NCBI GenBank assembly: GCA_050288085.1
Contig: JBNKDD010000153.1
Coordinates: 1-13,528 of the forward strand
Direction: 5' to 3'
From: JBNKDD01 sp050288085
GTDB taxonomy: Bacteria > Chloroflexota > Anaerolineae > Aggregatilineales > UBA3940
Length of the DNA: 13,528 nucleotides
Position 1 is the first letter of the stretch; each line of letters starts with the position of its first letter. The notes under the pieces are model-generated. The model made no database searches, was not told the DNA's origin, and saw nothing but the letters and a program-made list of their open reading frames with translations. The translations under genes and the position numbers were made by a program. Shown piece after piece: positions 7,138 to 13,528 of the stretch.

Positions 7138-10086
7138 ATGAACGAAGTAATTCAATGGGCCATCGAGCTTGCACGGGAAGGAAGAACCCAGGAAGCCTAC
7201 GAGATCATCGACCAGGAATTGAGGCTTGACCCTGACAACGCGTTAGCCTGGGCGATCCGTGCTCAACTGGCAGATAACGAAGAAGACCGGCTGGAATCCC
7301 TGAGACGGGCGTCACGTCTCGCGACCAGTGAACGGGAGCTTGACTGGATACGGCACGCCCTCGAACCGGCTGAGGAAGTCGATCTGACCGAAACACCGCA
7401 TGCCTTCGATATGGCCTTCCTGGATGATGACACCGATCACTCGATGCAGACTCAGGTATTGGGCGTGGAGAAAGAGAAACCCCGGCGGCGTGGCTGCCTG
7501 CCGATCTTGATCGCCACCATGCTGCTGGTGATCATCGTCCTGTTTGCTTCGGTTTTCCTGGTGCCTGAACTCCAACAAATGATCCCCTTCCTGAACCAAC
7601 CCGGCCCGGTGGCGGTCATGGAGGAACCTACGGCGGCGGCAGAACCTAATCAGACGCCGCTTCCCCCAACACCAATGGTCACACCGGCAGCGGAAGTATC
7701 ACCGACTCCGGTCGGCATACCGGTGATGCCTGAACCGGGGCCGGTCCTCACGAGGCTGGTGCTGCCGGAAGGATATGGCCTGGAAGATGACTTTGGCCGA
7801 TCAATTGCCATCAACAGCAATCAGGTGGTGGTGGTCGGTGCGCCCCGTTCTGATCTGGGGGATTCTGACGCCGATTCACGTTCGAAGCGCGGGGCAGTCT
7901 ATATCTACCGGTTCAACGACAGCAGCAATCTGTGGGAGCTTCGACAAGTCCTCACTCCACCGGAAACGGTTGAGGGTTTCCACTTTGGCCTGTCGGTTGC
8001 GATTGATGATCAGGATGCGATAGCGGTTGGCTGGGGAAGCGGCGCGGTATCGATCTACCAGGCTGGCTCGGATGGTTGGGCGCTCCAGCAGACTATCGGC
8101 GGCGAGGCGGACAAATTTGGATTTGGGACGTCGGTCGCCATCGATGGCAATATGCTGGCAGTGGGCTGGCCGAATTATCGAGGTGAGGACGGCGATATCC
8201 TGTATGCCGGGGCCGTGCATATTTATAAGCTTACCGTTTCCTGGAAACAACAGACCGTCCTGACGCTTGAGGAGCCGGAAGAATACGATCAATTCGGCGC
8301 ATCGGTTGCCCTTGACTCGAATACGCTGGCGGTCGGGATGCTGGGCCGCGACAATCCAGACAGCGGCGAGGGCGGCGTACACGTCTATCAACTGGATGGG
8401 TCGGACTGGGTCAGGCGGGCGGTTTTCACCGAGCCTGAAGATACGGTTTTCTCCGTTTTTGGCTATGCGGTGGATATTAAAGATTCCCTGATCGCGGTGG
8501 GGACTTACTTCGATCCGGCAGGAGAATTGGTGCAGCCCGGCGCGGCGTTCATATTTGAGGACTTGAGCGATCAGCAAGATTGGAGCGAGGTGCTCGAAAC
8601 CCGGTTGGATAACCCTGACCCGATCCCCGAAGCCACGTTTGGGTTTGATGTCGCCACCGATGGACAGTTCGTCGCGGTGAGTGAACTGGCTATCAAAGCA
8701 ACCGGGCAGGGAACTATCCGGGGGCGGGCTTACCGGTTCAAAAAGCTAGGGGATTCCACCTGGCGGCCAGATACCCTCCATGCCAGGGACATAGAGCAGC
8801 TGTACAGCTTCGGTTCTTCCATTGATATTTTTGGAGACATGGTGGCGATTGGTGCGCCGAAGACAGGTGCTATTGGGGAGAATTTACCGGAAACGGCCTT
8901 TCTATTTTACATACCATCCCCCTATCCAGAGGATACCACGCCCACGGCTGCCGACCTGGGCCTGGTTGCCGTCGCCGAATCATGGACGATCATGTCACCG
9001 GTTAGTGAGCCGGATGACCGGTTCGGCGAAACACTGGCGATCAGCGGGCAAATGATTGTCGCCGGGCAGCGGTTCGATCCCTCCGGTTGGGATGCGCACA
9101 TCTTCTCCCTGTCCGGTGAGGATTGGGAACGGTTTGATATCGCCAAACCGGAAGAGGTGGAAAACTTTGGCGCGGTGGTCGCCGCCGATGGAGATACGGT
9201 CATCATTGGCGATCCGACCAACGGTAATTATGACTTCCGAGCCTATCTTCGTGACGGGTCAAGCTGGATCGAACAGGGTCAACTGGTGCTGCCGGAGGAC
9301 GCTACTATCAACGAGGCGGGTATGGACTACACGGCTGCCTTGAGCGGTGATACGGCGGCCATTGGTGGGTCGAGGGGGATCATGATCTTTACCCGGTCGG
9401 CTGGCGTCTGGTCAGTCCGGGCCAGGATAGATGCGCCTGAGCAGGCCGGTTTTGCCCCTCAACTACTCGCCCTGGATCAAGATACCCTGACCGTTGGTTT
9501 AAACAACCCAGACTATCCGGTTGTTGCCCTGGTCTACCAGCGGACAGGGGATGAGTGGAAACTCCGGGCGACACTTGACGCCGGGACGTATAACCGGGAG
9601 CAGATCGGCGCATCACTGGACCTCAGCGGTCGGCGGGTGGTGATCGGGACCGGGTTCACACCGGGTGATGATTTCCCGCCGGTGATCGTCTATGAGGATA
9701 TCAGCCCGGATGGTGATTGGAGCCAGGTTACCCAGAATACTGTACCCAGGCCGCTTGACGGGATCTATAACCCGGTCGGCTCGACCGATCCAGGGAGACC
9801 CAATCAAATCTGGACGTTTGTCGTCATAGATGGTGACCAGATTGTCTTTGCCGGGGTGCCGGTATCTAGTTACTACTTGCGGTATCTTGGGTCGGCCTAT
9901 TGCAGCCGGTTGGAAAATGGGGTGTGGGAGCTGACGCATCAACTCTCGGTTCCTGGAACCAAAAATACAGGGCAGTCCTACTACCTGGATATCGATATGG
10001 ATGGTGAGTTGGTTGCTATCAGTTTGTTCGACTGGACCAAGAAGATCGGGCAAATCCTGGTCTATGAGATTGTTGGCCAGAATTAG
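7138..10086 (+). CDS. Bitopic membrane protein: TPR-like N-terminus, TM helix, tandem FG-GAP-like propellers (third paralogue)
   Basis: 982 residues. Residues 1-76 are TPR-like (LDPDNALAWAIRAQL at 30-44), homologous to the two preceding proteins. The linker is acidic and carries QTQV at 104-107, the same numbering as in the second paralogue. RRRGC (116-120) precedes one transmembrane helix (121-142), followed by a Pro/Thr-rich stalk (about 164-200). The outer part holds about fourteen blades. The first seven have clear FG motifs (219, 283, 328, 387, 441, 501, 558). After a Pro-rich break (593-602) a second set begins at FG629 and FG677 and then degenerates, with blade-like strands near 730, 775, 823, 893 and 948. 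The simplest reading is two seven-bladed propellers in series. The start lies 4 nt after the preceding stop with no strong ribosome site, so translation is probably coupled. It ends just before a strong hairpin. Function unknown; two propellers suggest a bivalent extracellular binder. Confidence 0.87.
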   Translation: MNEVIQWAIELAREGRTQEAYEIIDQELRLDPDNALAWAIRAQLADNEEDRLESLRRASRLATSERELDWIRHALEPAEEVDLTETPHAFDMAFLDDDTDHSMQTQVLGVEKEKPRRRGCLPILIATMLLVIIVLFASVFLVPELQQMIPFLNQPGPVAVMEEPTAAAEPNQTPLPPTPMVTPAAEVSPTPVGIPVMPEPGPVLTRLVLPEGYGLEDDFGRSIAINSNQVVVVGAPRSDLGDSDADSRSKRGAVYIYRFNDSSNLWELRQVLTPPETVEGFHFGLSVAIDDQDAIAVGWGSGAVSIYQAGSDGWALQQTIGGEADKFGFGTSVAIDGNMLAVGWPNYRGEDGDILYAGAVHIYKLTVSWKQQTVLTLEEPEEYDQFGASVALDSNTLAVGMLGRDNPDSGEGGVHVYQLDGSDWVRRAVFTEPEDTVFSVFGYAVDIKDSLIAVGTYFDPAGELVQPGAAFIFEDLSDQQDWSEVLETRLDNPDPIPEATFGFDVATDGQFVAVSELAIKATGQGTIRGRAYRFKKLGDSTWRPDTLHARDIEQLYSFGSSIDIFGDMVAIGAPKTGAIGENLPETAFLFYIPSPYPEDTTPTAADLGLVAVAESWTIMSPVSEPDDRFGETLAISGQMIVAGQRFDPSGWDAHIFSLSGEDWERFDIAKPEEVENFGAVVAADGDTVIIGDPTNGNYDFRAYLRDGSSWIEQGQLVLPEDATINEAGMDYTAALSGDTAAIGGSRGIMIFTRSAGVWSVRARIDAPEQAGFAPQLLALDQDTLTVGLNNPDYPVVALVYQRTGDEWKLRATLDAGTYNREQIGASLDLSGRRVVIGTGFTPGDDFPPVIVYEDISPDGDWSQVTQNTVPRPLDGIYNPVGSTDPGRPNQIWTFVVIDGDQIVFAGVPVSSYYLRYLGSAYCSRLENGVWELTHQLSVPGTKNTGQSYYLDIDMDGELVAISLFDWTKKIGQILVYEIVGQN

Positions 10087-10093
10087 CTGATAA

Positions 10094-10133
10094 TCGTAGG
10101 GGCAACACAGCCTAAAGGTCCTTGCCCCTACGA
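10094..10133. terminator. Bidirectional terminator-like hairpin between convergent genes
   Basis: TCGTAGGGGCAA (10094-10105) and TTGCCCCTACGA (10122-10133) are perfect 12-bp arms around a 16-nt loop. It lies in the 51-bp gap between the end of the third propeller-protein gene and the end of the leftward tRNA-binding gene and can serve both. No long T-tract follows on either side (ATTT on the right, ATTA on the left), so termination may be inefficient. The GTAGGGGCAA arm resembles intergenic repeats frequent in Chloroflexota and cyanobacteria (recalled, not searched), so it may be a dispersed repeat as well. Confidence 0.65.
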
Positions 10134-10137
10134 ATTT

Positions 10138-10464
10138 CTACTCAACCCGTGTACCGCTCGTCACGGCCTTATTGACGGTTAATAAGGCCACATCCTGGCC
10201 TTCGCTGCATCCTACACCCAGCATCATGCCCTCTGAGCGGACACCACCAATCATCGCTGGTTCCAGGTTCGCCACGACGACGACTTGCAGCCCGACAAGT
10301 TGATCGGGGGTGTAGTATTCGGCCAGCCCGCCGACCAGCGTTCGCTGCTCATCACCCAGATCAACCTGCACTTTTAATAAGCGCTGCTTTTTAGGGATCG
10401 GTTCGGCGGTGAGAATCTGGCCGATCCGAAGGTCAAGGCGCTTGAAGTCATTAATCCCAATCAT
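10138..10464 (-). CDS. Free-standing tRNA-binding OB-fold protein, MetRS C-terminal/beta-subunit type
   Basis: 108 residues matching the C-terminal tRNA-binding (EMAP-II/OB-fold) domain of methionyl-tRNA synthetase, here as a separate polypeptide. Family signatures are LDLRIGQIL (10-18), LLKVQVDLG (29-37) and NLEPAMIGGVRSEGMML (66-82). Known relatives bind the tRNA elbow or acceptor without sequence specificity and dimerise; the domain occurs fused to MetG or as a stand-alone MetRS beta subunit, and the secretion-related CsaA shares the fold. The MetG-like 'SEGM' stretch makes the MetRS-associated form more likely. The ATG overlaps the TGA of the upstream methyltransferase gene (ATGA, 10461-10464), and AAAGGA lies 8 nt upstream (complement of 10473-10478), so it is read second in a two-gene operon. 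No MetRS catalytic gene is in the window. Confidence 0.88.
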   Translation of the reverse strand: MIGINDFKRLDLRIGQILTAEPIPKKQRLLKVQVDLGDEQRTLVGGLAEYYTPDQLVGLQVVVVANLEPAMIGGVRSEGMMLGVGCSEGQDVALLTVNKAVTSGTRVE

Positions 10465-11096
10465 GCGGTATATCCTTTCATGCCAGAAGCGATAAAGATG
10501 CTAACCGATGCCTGCTGACTACCGCATGCCGAATCGGCACAGCAGTTGCTCCCCACGCAATCGACCGACACTGCCGTCAGCCCGGCCTGTTCCAACCAGC
10601 CTTTCACGTCCTCGCGCTTGAACCCCATCCAGCGATCATGATGCTCCTCGCGGAGAAAGGTAAAGTCGTGTTCATCCAGGTCGGTGATGACCAGTTTCCC
10701 GCCGGGTTGCAGCACCCTGACCATCTCACGGATGGCTTCGGCAGGCCGCTCGACGTGATGCAGGTACATATTCGCGAAGGTGTAGCGAACGCCAGCATCC
10801 TCGATGGGCAAAGCCTCCGACTCCCCCACCTGGCAGGCGACCGGCTGCCCGGCGAATTTATCGGCAAGCACCGCCAACATCGCCTCCGATTGATCAACCG
10901 CGATCACCTGCACGCCTGCTGTGAGAAGCGCCTCGGTCACAAAGCCGCTGCCCGCGCCGATATCGGCGGCTACCTCACCGGCCTGTACACCGGCCTCAGC
11001 CAAGGCTCGATCCCGCACCTCTGTCGAGAAGAAGCCGCTGCGCATCGAATCCCAGTCTCCGGCCACGTCGTCAAAATAAGGTTTGCTGCTGTCCAT
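10461..11096 (-). CDS. Class I SAM-dependent methyltransferase with C-terminal Cys cluster
   Basis: 211 residues with a Rossmann-type methyltransferase fold. Motif I AADIGAGSGF (43-52) binds S-adenosylmethionine; AVDQS (66-70) holds the acidic residue expected to contact the ribose; ALPIED and FANMYLHHV (95-115) correspond to motifs II and post-II; VLQPGGKLVITDLDEHD (128-144) is motif III. The stretch DFTFLREEHHDRWMGF (144-159) resembles the UbiE-like methyltransferases found fused to or beside ArsR-type regulators (recalled family resemblance). The tail carries C180, C185, C186 and C191, a cluster that could bind a metal or metalloid or a thiol substrate; it is not part of the SAM fold. The substrate is unknown. 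The start is supported by AAGGAGG (complement of 11101-11107) 4 nt upstream. It overlaps the next gene by 4 nt and is divergent from the Lrp-type regulator. Confidence 0.88.
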   Translation of the reverse strand: MDSSKPYFDDVAGDWDSMRSGFFSTEVRDRALAEAGVQAGEVAADIGAGSGFVTEALLTAGVQVIAVDQSEAMLAVLADKFAGQPVACQVGESEALPIEDAGVRYTFANMYLHHVERPAEAIREMVRVLQPGGKLVITDLDEHDFTFLREEHHDRWMGFKREDVKGWLEQAGLTAVSVDCVGSNCCADSACGSQQASVSIFIASGMKGYTA

Positions 11097-11105
11097 ATGC
11101 CCTCC

Positions 11106-11135
11106 TTGAAATTATTTCGCCGCATCCATTACAAT
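11106..11135 (+). promoter_or_regulatory. Candidate promoter for the Lrp/AsnC-family gene
   Basis: TTGAAA (11106-11111) and TACAAT (11130-11135) with an 18-bp spacer give a good sigma-70-type match reading toward the Lrp-family gene. The leader would be about 90 nt. The -35 overlaps the ribosome site of the divergent methyltransferase gene, so binding of a regulator here could affect both directions. No equally good minus-strand promoter was found. Confidence 0.4.
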
Positions 11136-11197
11136 TAAACCGTCACATGATCTTAGAATCTTCAAGGCAGGTTGTACATGGCGATTCAAAAGAAAAA

Positions 11198-11213
11198 CGG
11201 GGGTTCGACCCCG
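11198..11213 (+). other. tRNA T-arm-like hairpin in the leader of the Lrp-family gene
   Basis: CGGGG (11198-11202), loop GTTCGA, CCCCG (11209-11213), followed by CACATCCA, looks like the T-arm and 3' acceptor end of a tRNA or tmRNA. No matching 5' acceptor strand (GGATGTG) or D/anticodon arms lie upstream, and with a standard 7-nt T-loop the stem mispairs, so it is not an intact gene. It ends 17 bp before the start codon of the Lrp-family gene and may be an attachment-site remnant or simply a leader hairpin. Confidence 0.35.
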
Positions 11214-11230
11214 CACATCCAAAGTAAAAC

Positions 11231-11698
11231 ATGATGACCACTTTTAATGATCCCAATGCGGCAAAACTACTTGATGACGTAGGGCGGCACATCCTCCACC
11301 TGCTTCAAGAGAATGCCCGGCTGCCTTTCTCAGAGATCGGGCGGCAGGTCGGGTTGACCGCCCCGGCGGTTGTCGAGCGTGTCCGCCGGATGGAGGAAGC
11401 CGGGATCATCACCGGCTATCATGCCGCCATTGACCCGGAGAAGGTTGGATTCCCGGTGACGGTCTACATCACCGTCACGTCCGGTGCTGGGCACTGCGAT
11501 CCGATCTACCAGTTTGCGGTCAATCAGCCCGCTGTGACCGAATGCTACTGCACGACCGGGGAGCGGGATATCCTGATCAAGGCGACATTCGAGTCGATGC
11601 GAGATTTGGAGGGGCTGGTGCAGCAGTTGATGAACTACGGCAAGGTGAGCACATCGATTGTGCTATCGACTTACCTGCCCCGCCGGTCGGTGGGGTGA
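11231..11698 (+). CDS. Lrp/AsnC-family transcriptional regulator
   Basis: 155 residues, the usual family length. The N-terminal winged helix-turn-helix spans about 14-62 (LLQENARLPFSEIGRQVGLT at 24-43, then AVVERVRRMEEAGIITGY), where the recognition helix follows GLTAPAVVERV. The C-terminal RAM/AsnC effector domain (about 73-150) has the typical TGERDILIKA strand-turn (109-118) and a final ST-x-x-LS-TYLPRR. Family members form dimers to octamers that bind DNA cooperatively and respond to amino acids or small metabolites; the ligand here is unknown, and Cys89, Cys105 and Cys107 in the effector domain are worth noting. Two adjacent ATGs (11231, 11234) are possible and no good ribosome site precedes either. 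The gene is divergent from the methyltransferase operon and 121 bp upstream of the lipoprotein gene, both plausible local targets. Confidence 0.9.
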   Translation: MMTTFNDPNAAKLLDDVGRHILHLLQENARLPFSEIGRQVGLTAPAVVERVRRMEEAGIITGYHAAIDPEKVGFPVTVYITVTSGAGHCDPIYQFAVNQPAVTECYCTTGERDILIKATFESMRDLEGLVQQLMNYGKVSTSIVLSTYLPRRSVG

Positions 11699-11751
11699 AA
11701 CGTATTCAGATCTCCTGGCGTAAATACTGTGCACCTACGCTATCCCGTCGA

Positions 11752-11783
11752 TTGACAGAGACGAGCTAAATACAGAGTATAAT
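11752..11783 (+). promoter_or_regulatory. Candidate promoter for the DUF3160 lipoprotein gene
   Basis: A perfect TTGACA (11752-11757) and a perfect TATAAT (11778-11783) are separated by 20 bp, longer than the usual 16-18. Consensus hexamers with an over-long spacer are a known arrangement for promoters that need an activator to distort the DNA (MerR-type regulators, 19-20 bp), but chance or use of only one hexamer is equally possible. Transcript start would be near 11790, leader about 30 nt. Confidence 0.45.
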
Positions 11784-11805
11784 GATTGGACAAACACAAT
11801 ACTCT
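11774..11805. promoter_or_regulatory. Inverted repeat overlapping the -10 element of the lipoprotein gene
   Basis: AGAGTAT (11774-11780) and ATACTCT (11799-11805) are perfect 7-bp arms with an 18-nt spacer. The left arm overlaps the TATAAT box and the right arm lies just before the ribosome site GGAGGG (11809-11814). It could be a repressor site for the neighbouring Lrp-family protein or a leader hairpin masking the start; neither is shown. Confidence 0.3.
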
Positions 11806-11819
11806 ACTGGAGGGTTTGA

Positions 11820-13528
11820 ATGCGACGGCCAGGAGCAGTTCTAACGATCTCTCTGTTATTGATGTCTGCGTGCAGCACCCAAGCGACCACGTCTACATCA
11901 CAGCCCGCCACCGAAACCTCATCGACACCCGAATTATCTCAACCGACCGATACACCATCTGAAGAGCCTGCCGACGTTCCACCGGCATCGGCGGATAAGC
12001 TGAACGACTTCAACGTCGATTTCAGCCAGTCATTTGGCGGCGAAGGGCCGACCGTCTGGGAAGCTGTGCCCTATGCCGGGGCGGATTATTCCCTGCCGGT
12101 CGATCTTCCCACTCTCTCCAATCCGCAGGTTACCGCCAATCTAACCGACGAGCAGCGGCAGTTCCTGATCCAAAACGGCTTTGTCGTCATCCACAGCCAG
12201 GAGGAGCAGTTCTTTGATATCCAGAGTCAGGTCGGGCGACGGGGACAACCCTACTATGTCACCGTTGACTCGGCCCTGCACGCCGTCCACCTGGGCTTTG
12301 ACGATATGCTCAAAGCGCTGGAGCGCGAAGTCTTCTACCCGGAGATGGTCGATATCACCCAGGCCACACTCGACGAGATATTAGTATCCCTGCCGCAAAC
12401 CACAGGAACATCCATCGAAGAGGACACACTGGTGGCAGCGGCTTATCTCAGCGTGGCGCTTAAACTGTTCGATCCCCAATACCCGGTTGACTCGCGGGTG
12501 CAATCGCTGGTCACACCGCAGGTCGAGCAGATCATGGCCGGGGGCGGCAAGGCTCCATCATCCTTGCTTCCGACCTTTACGGATGACTATGGGGCTTATA
12601 AACCGGTCGGGCACTACGCTGGCGATCCGATACTGGAACAATATTTCCGGGGGATGAGCTGGCTGGGACGGGTGCACTTTCAACTAGCGGATGAACAACT
12701 CACAACCGGGACACCCCCTAGCCCGAAATATGATCGCACCCCACTGATCATCACGCTGGCGATGCGCCGCGCCGACATGACCGATGGACGCCCTGCCGCC
12801 AGGGTGTGGGGCGACATTCACGAGGTGCTGACCTTCCTGGTAGGACCATCAGATGACACCGGGCCGCTCGAATATGCTGCCCTGATGGACACCATTTACG
12901 GCGACGAGGCGACTATTGCCGACCTGGCCGACAATGCCCGCTGGCAGGAGTTTACCAACAGTGCGAAATCCGAGCTGCCCTCGCCGCGGATCAATTCGAC
13001 CTTCGTTGACTGGGTCGCTCAGTTGGAGCTTAATACAGGCTGGCGCTTTATGGGCCAGCGCTTCACGGTAGACGGCAATATCTTCCAGCAGTTGATGTTT
13101 GATGCGGTGGATCCCAGCAGCACAGGCCAGCAGCGTCATCTGCCCACCGGCCCCGACATCACGGCGGTCTTTGGTTCCCCAGTTGGATTGGATGCCGTCA
13201 AGGCTGCCGGACAAAGCGATTATCCCAACTACCCCGATCAGGTTGCTATGCTCCAGGAAGGCGTCAATGCTACGCCGACCGAAGAATGGCTGTCACGGGC
13301 CTATGATTCCTGGTTGTATACGTTCCTGTCGGTGCTTATGCCTAAGGACTCCAGTTATCCACAGGTTATGCAGACACCCAACTGGGCCTACCGGGAGATG
13401 AATACCGTGCTGGGCAGTTGGGCCGAACTCAAGCACGACACCATCCTGTACAGCAAAATGCCCGAAGAAGGCGGCGGCGGCGGGTGTGATCCACCCTCAT
13501 CGGGGCCACCGCCCGCCTACGTCGAACC
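11820..13528 (+). CDS. DUF3160 family lipoprotein, 3' end beyond the window
   Basis: 569 residues are visible before the window edge, with no stop, so the gene is incomplete. The start has GGAGGG (11809-11814) 5 nt upstream. MRRPGAVLTISLLLMSAC is a type II signal peptide with Cys18 as the probable lipidation site, followed by a low-complexity Ser/Thr/Pro tether (19-60), so the protein should sit on the outer face of the membrane. DUF3160 hallmarks are LTDEQRQFLIQNGFVVI (108-124), TVDSALHAVH (148-157), DSWLYTFLSVL and, near the end, SWAELKHDTILYSKM (533-547) followed by a Gly-rich stretch and Cys556. The family has no established function to my knowledge; members occur in bacteria and archaea, usually as 700-900-residue secreted or anchored proteins, so 150-300 residues may be missing. 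The candidate promoter and dyad directly upstream suggest independent regulation. Confidence 0.88.
   Translation, partial: MRRPGAVLTISLLLMSACSTQATTSTSQPATETSSTPELSQPTDTPSEEPADVPPASADKLNDFNVDFSQSFGGEGPTVWEAVPYAGADYSLPVDLPTLSNPQVTANLTDEQRQFLIQNGFVVIHSQEEQFFDIQSQVGRRGQPYYVTVDSALHAVHLGFDDMLKALEREVFYPEMVDITQATLDEILVSLPQTTGTSIEEDTLVAAAYLSVALKLFDPQYPVDSRVQSLVTPQVEQIMAGGGKAPSSLLPTFTDDYGAYKPVGHYAGDPILEQYFRGMSWLGRVHFQLADEQLTTGTPPSPKYDRTPLIITLAMRRADMTDGRPAARVWGDIHEVLTFLVGPSDDTGPLEYAALMDTIYGDEATIADLADNARWQEFTNSAKSELPSPRINSTFVDWVAQLELNTGWRFMGQRFTVDGNIFQQLMFDAVDPSSTGQQRHLPTGPDITAVFGSPVGLDAVKAAGQSDYPNYPDQVAMLQEGVNATPTEEWLSRAYDSWLYTFLSVLMPKDSSYPQVMQTPNWAYREMNTVLGSWAELKHDTILYSKMPEEGGGGGCDPPSSGPPPAYVE

Noticed and set aside
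8822..9616. Several 75-100-residue frames on both strands inside the third propeller gene.
   Set aside because: All are out-of-frame shadows of the long coding frame, with no independent start signals or recognisable products.
11160..11222. A complete tRNA gene ending at 11222.
   Set aside because: Only a T-arm-like hairpin is present; no acceptor partner, anticodon arm or D-arm can be drawn, and the T-stem mispairs with a normal 7-nt loop.
11718..11740. Hairpin GCGTA/TACGC after the Lrp-type gene as a terminator.
   Set aside because: Only five pairs, a 13-nt loop and no T-tract, so it is not distinguishable from chance.

Overview
The window looks like the chromosome of a Chloroflexota bacterium, most likely Anaerolineae-like. 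The evidence is indirect: moderately high GC, bitopic proteins starting with a short TPR-like module of the kind I associate with that phylum, a DUF3160 lipoprotein, and dispersed GC-rich inverted repeats between genes. I see no marker gene that would fix the taxonomy. There is no rRNA, complete tRNA, CRISPR array, integrase or transposase.

Layout. 1-302: no gene, but a 112-bp MITE-like element with perfect 13-bp terminal inverted repeats sits just past the end of a leftward MFS transporter gene (303-1523). 1524-1797: divergent intergenic region with three dyads and a candidate extended -10 promoter for the rightward genes. 1798-10086: three consecutive rightward paralogues (1082, 655 and 982 aa) fill most of the window. 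10087-10137: strong bidirectional hairpin between convergent genes. 10138-11096: leftward two-gene operon of a class I SAM methyltransferase and a free-standing MetRS C-terminal-type tRNA-binding domain, overlapping by ATGA. 11231-11698: an Lrp/AsnC-family regulator, divergent from that operon. 11820-13528: a DUF3160 lipoprotein gene cut by the window edge.

The main interest is the three-paralogue array. Each protein has (i) an N-terminal TPR-like helical module of about 75 residues, (ii) a linker of very different length and composition, (iii) a basic Arg-Gly-Cys motif directly before a single transmembrane helix, (iv) a Pro/Thr-rich stalk, and (v) FG-GAP-like beta-propeller repeats that I count as exactly seven blades in proteins 1 and 2 and as 7+7 in protein 3. 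The predicted topology is N-in/C-out: a cytoplasmic protein-interaction platform joined through the membrane to an extracellular propeller. Protein 1 also carries a roughly 500-residue acidic disordered region with eight copies of a short Trp motif ([DE]-W-[ST]-x-x-L-type). Proteins 2 and 3 share a QTQV motif at the same residue numbers. I know no named system with this layout, so its role (surface adhesion, envelope scaffold or trans-membrane sensing) is open.

The third paralogue starts 4 nt after the second, so those two are almost certainly co-expressed. Between the first and second lie a promoter-like pair and a terminator-like hairpin, so the stoichiometry of protein 1 may be set separately. 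The flanking genes have no obvious functional link to the array.
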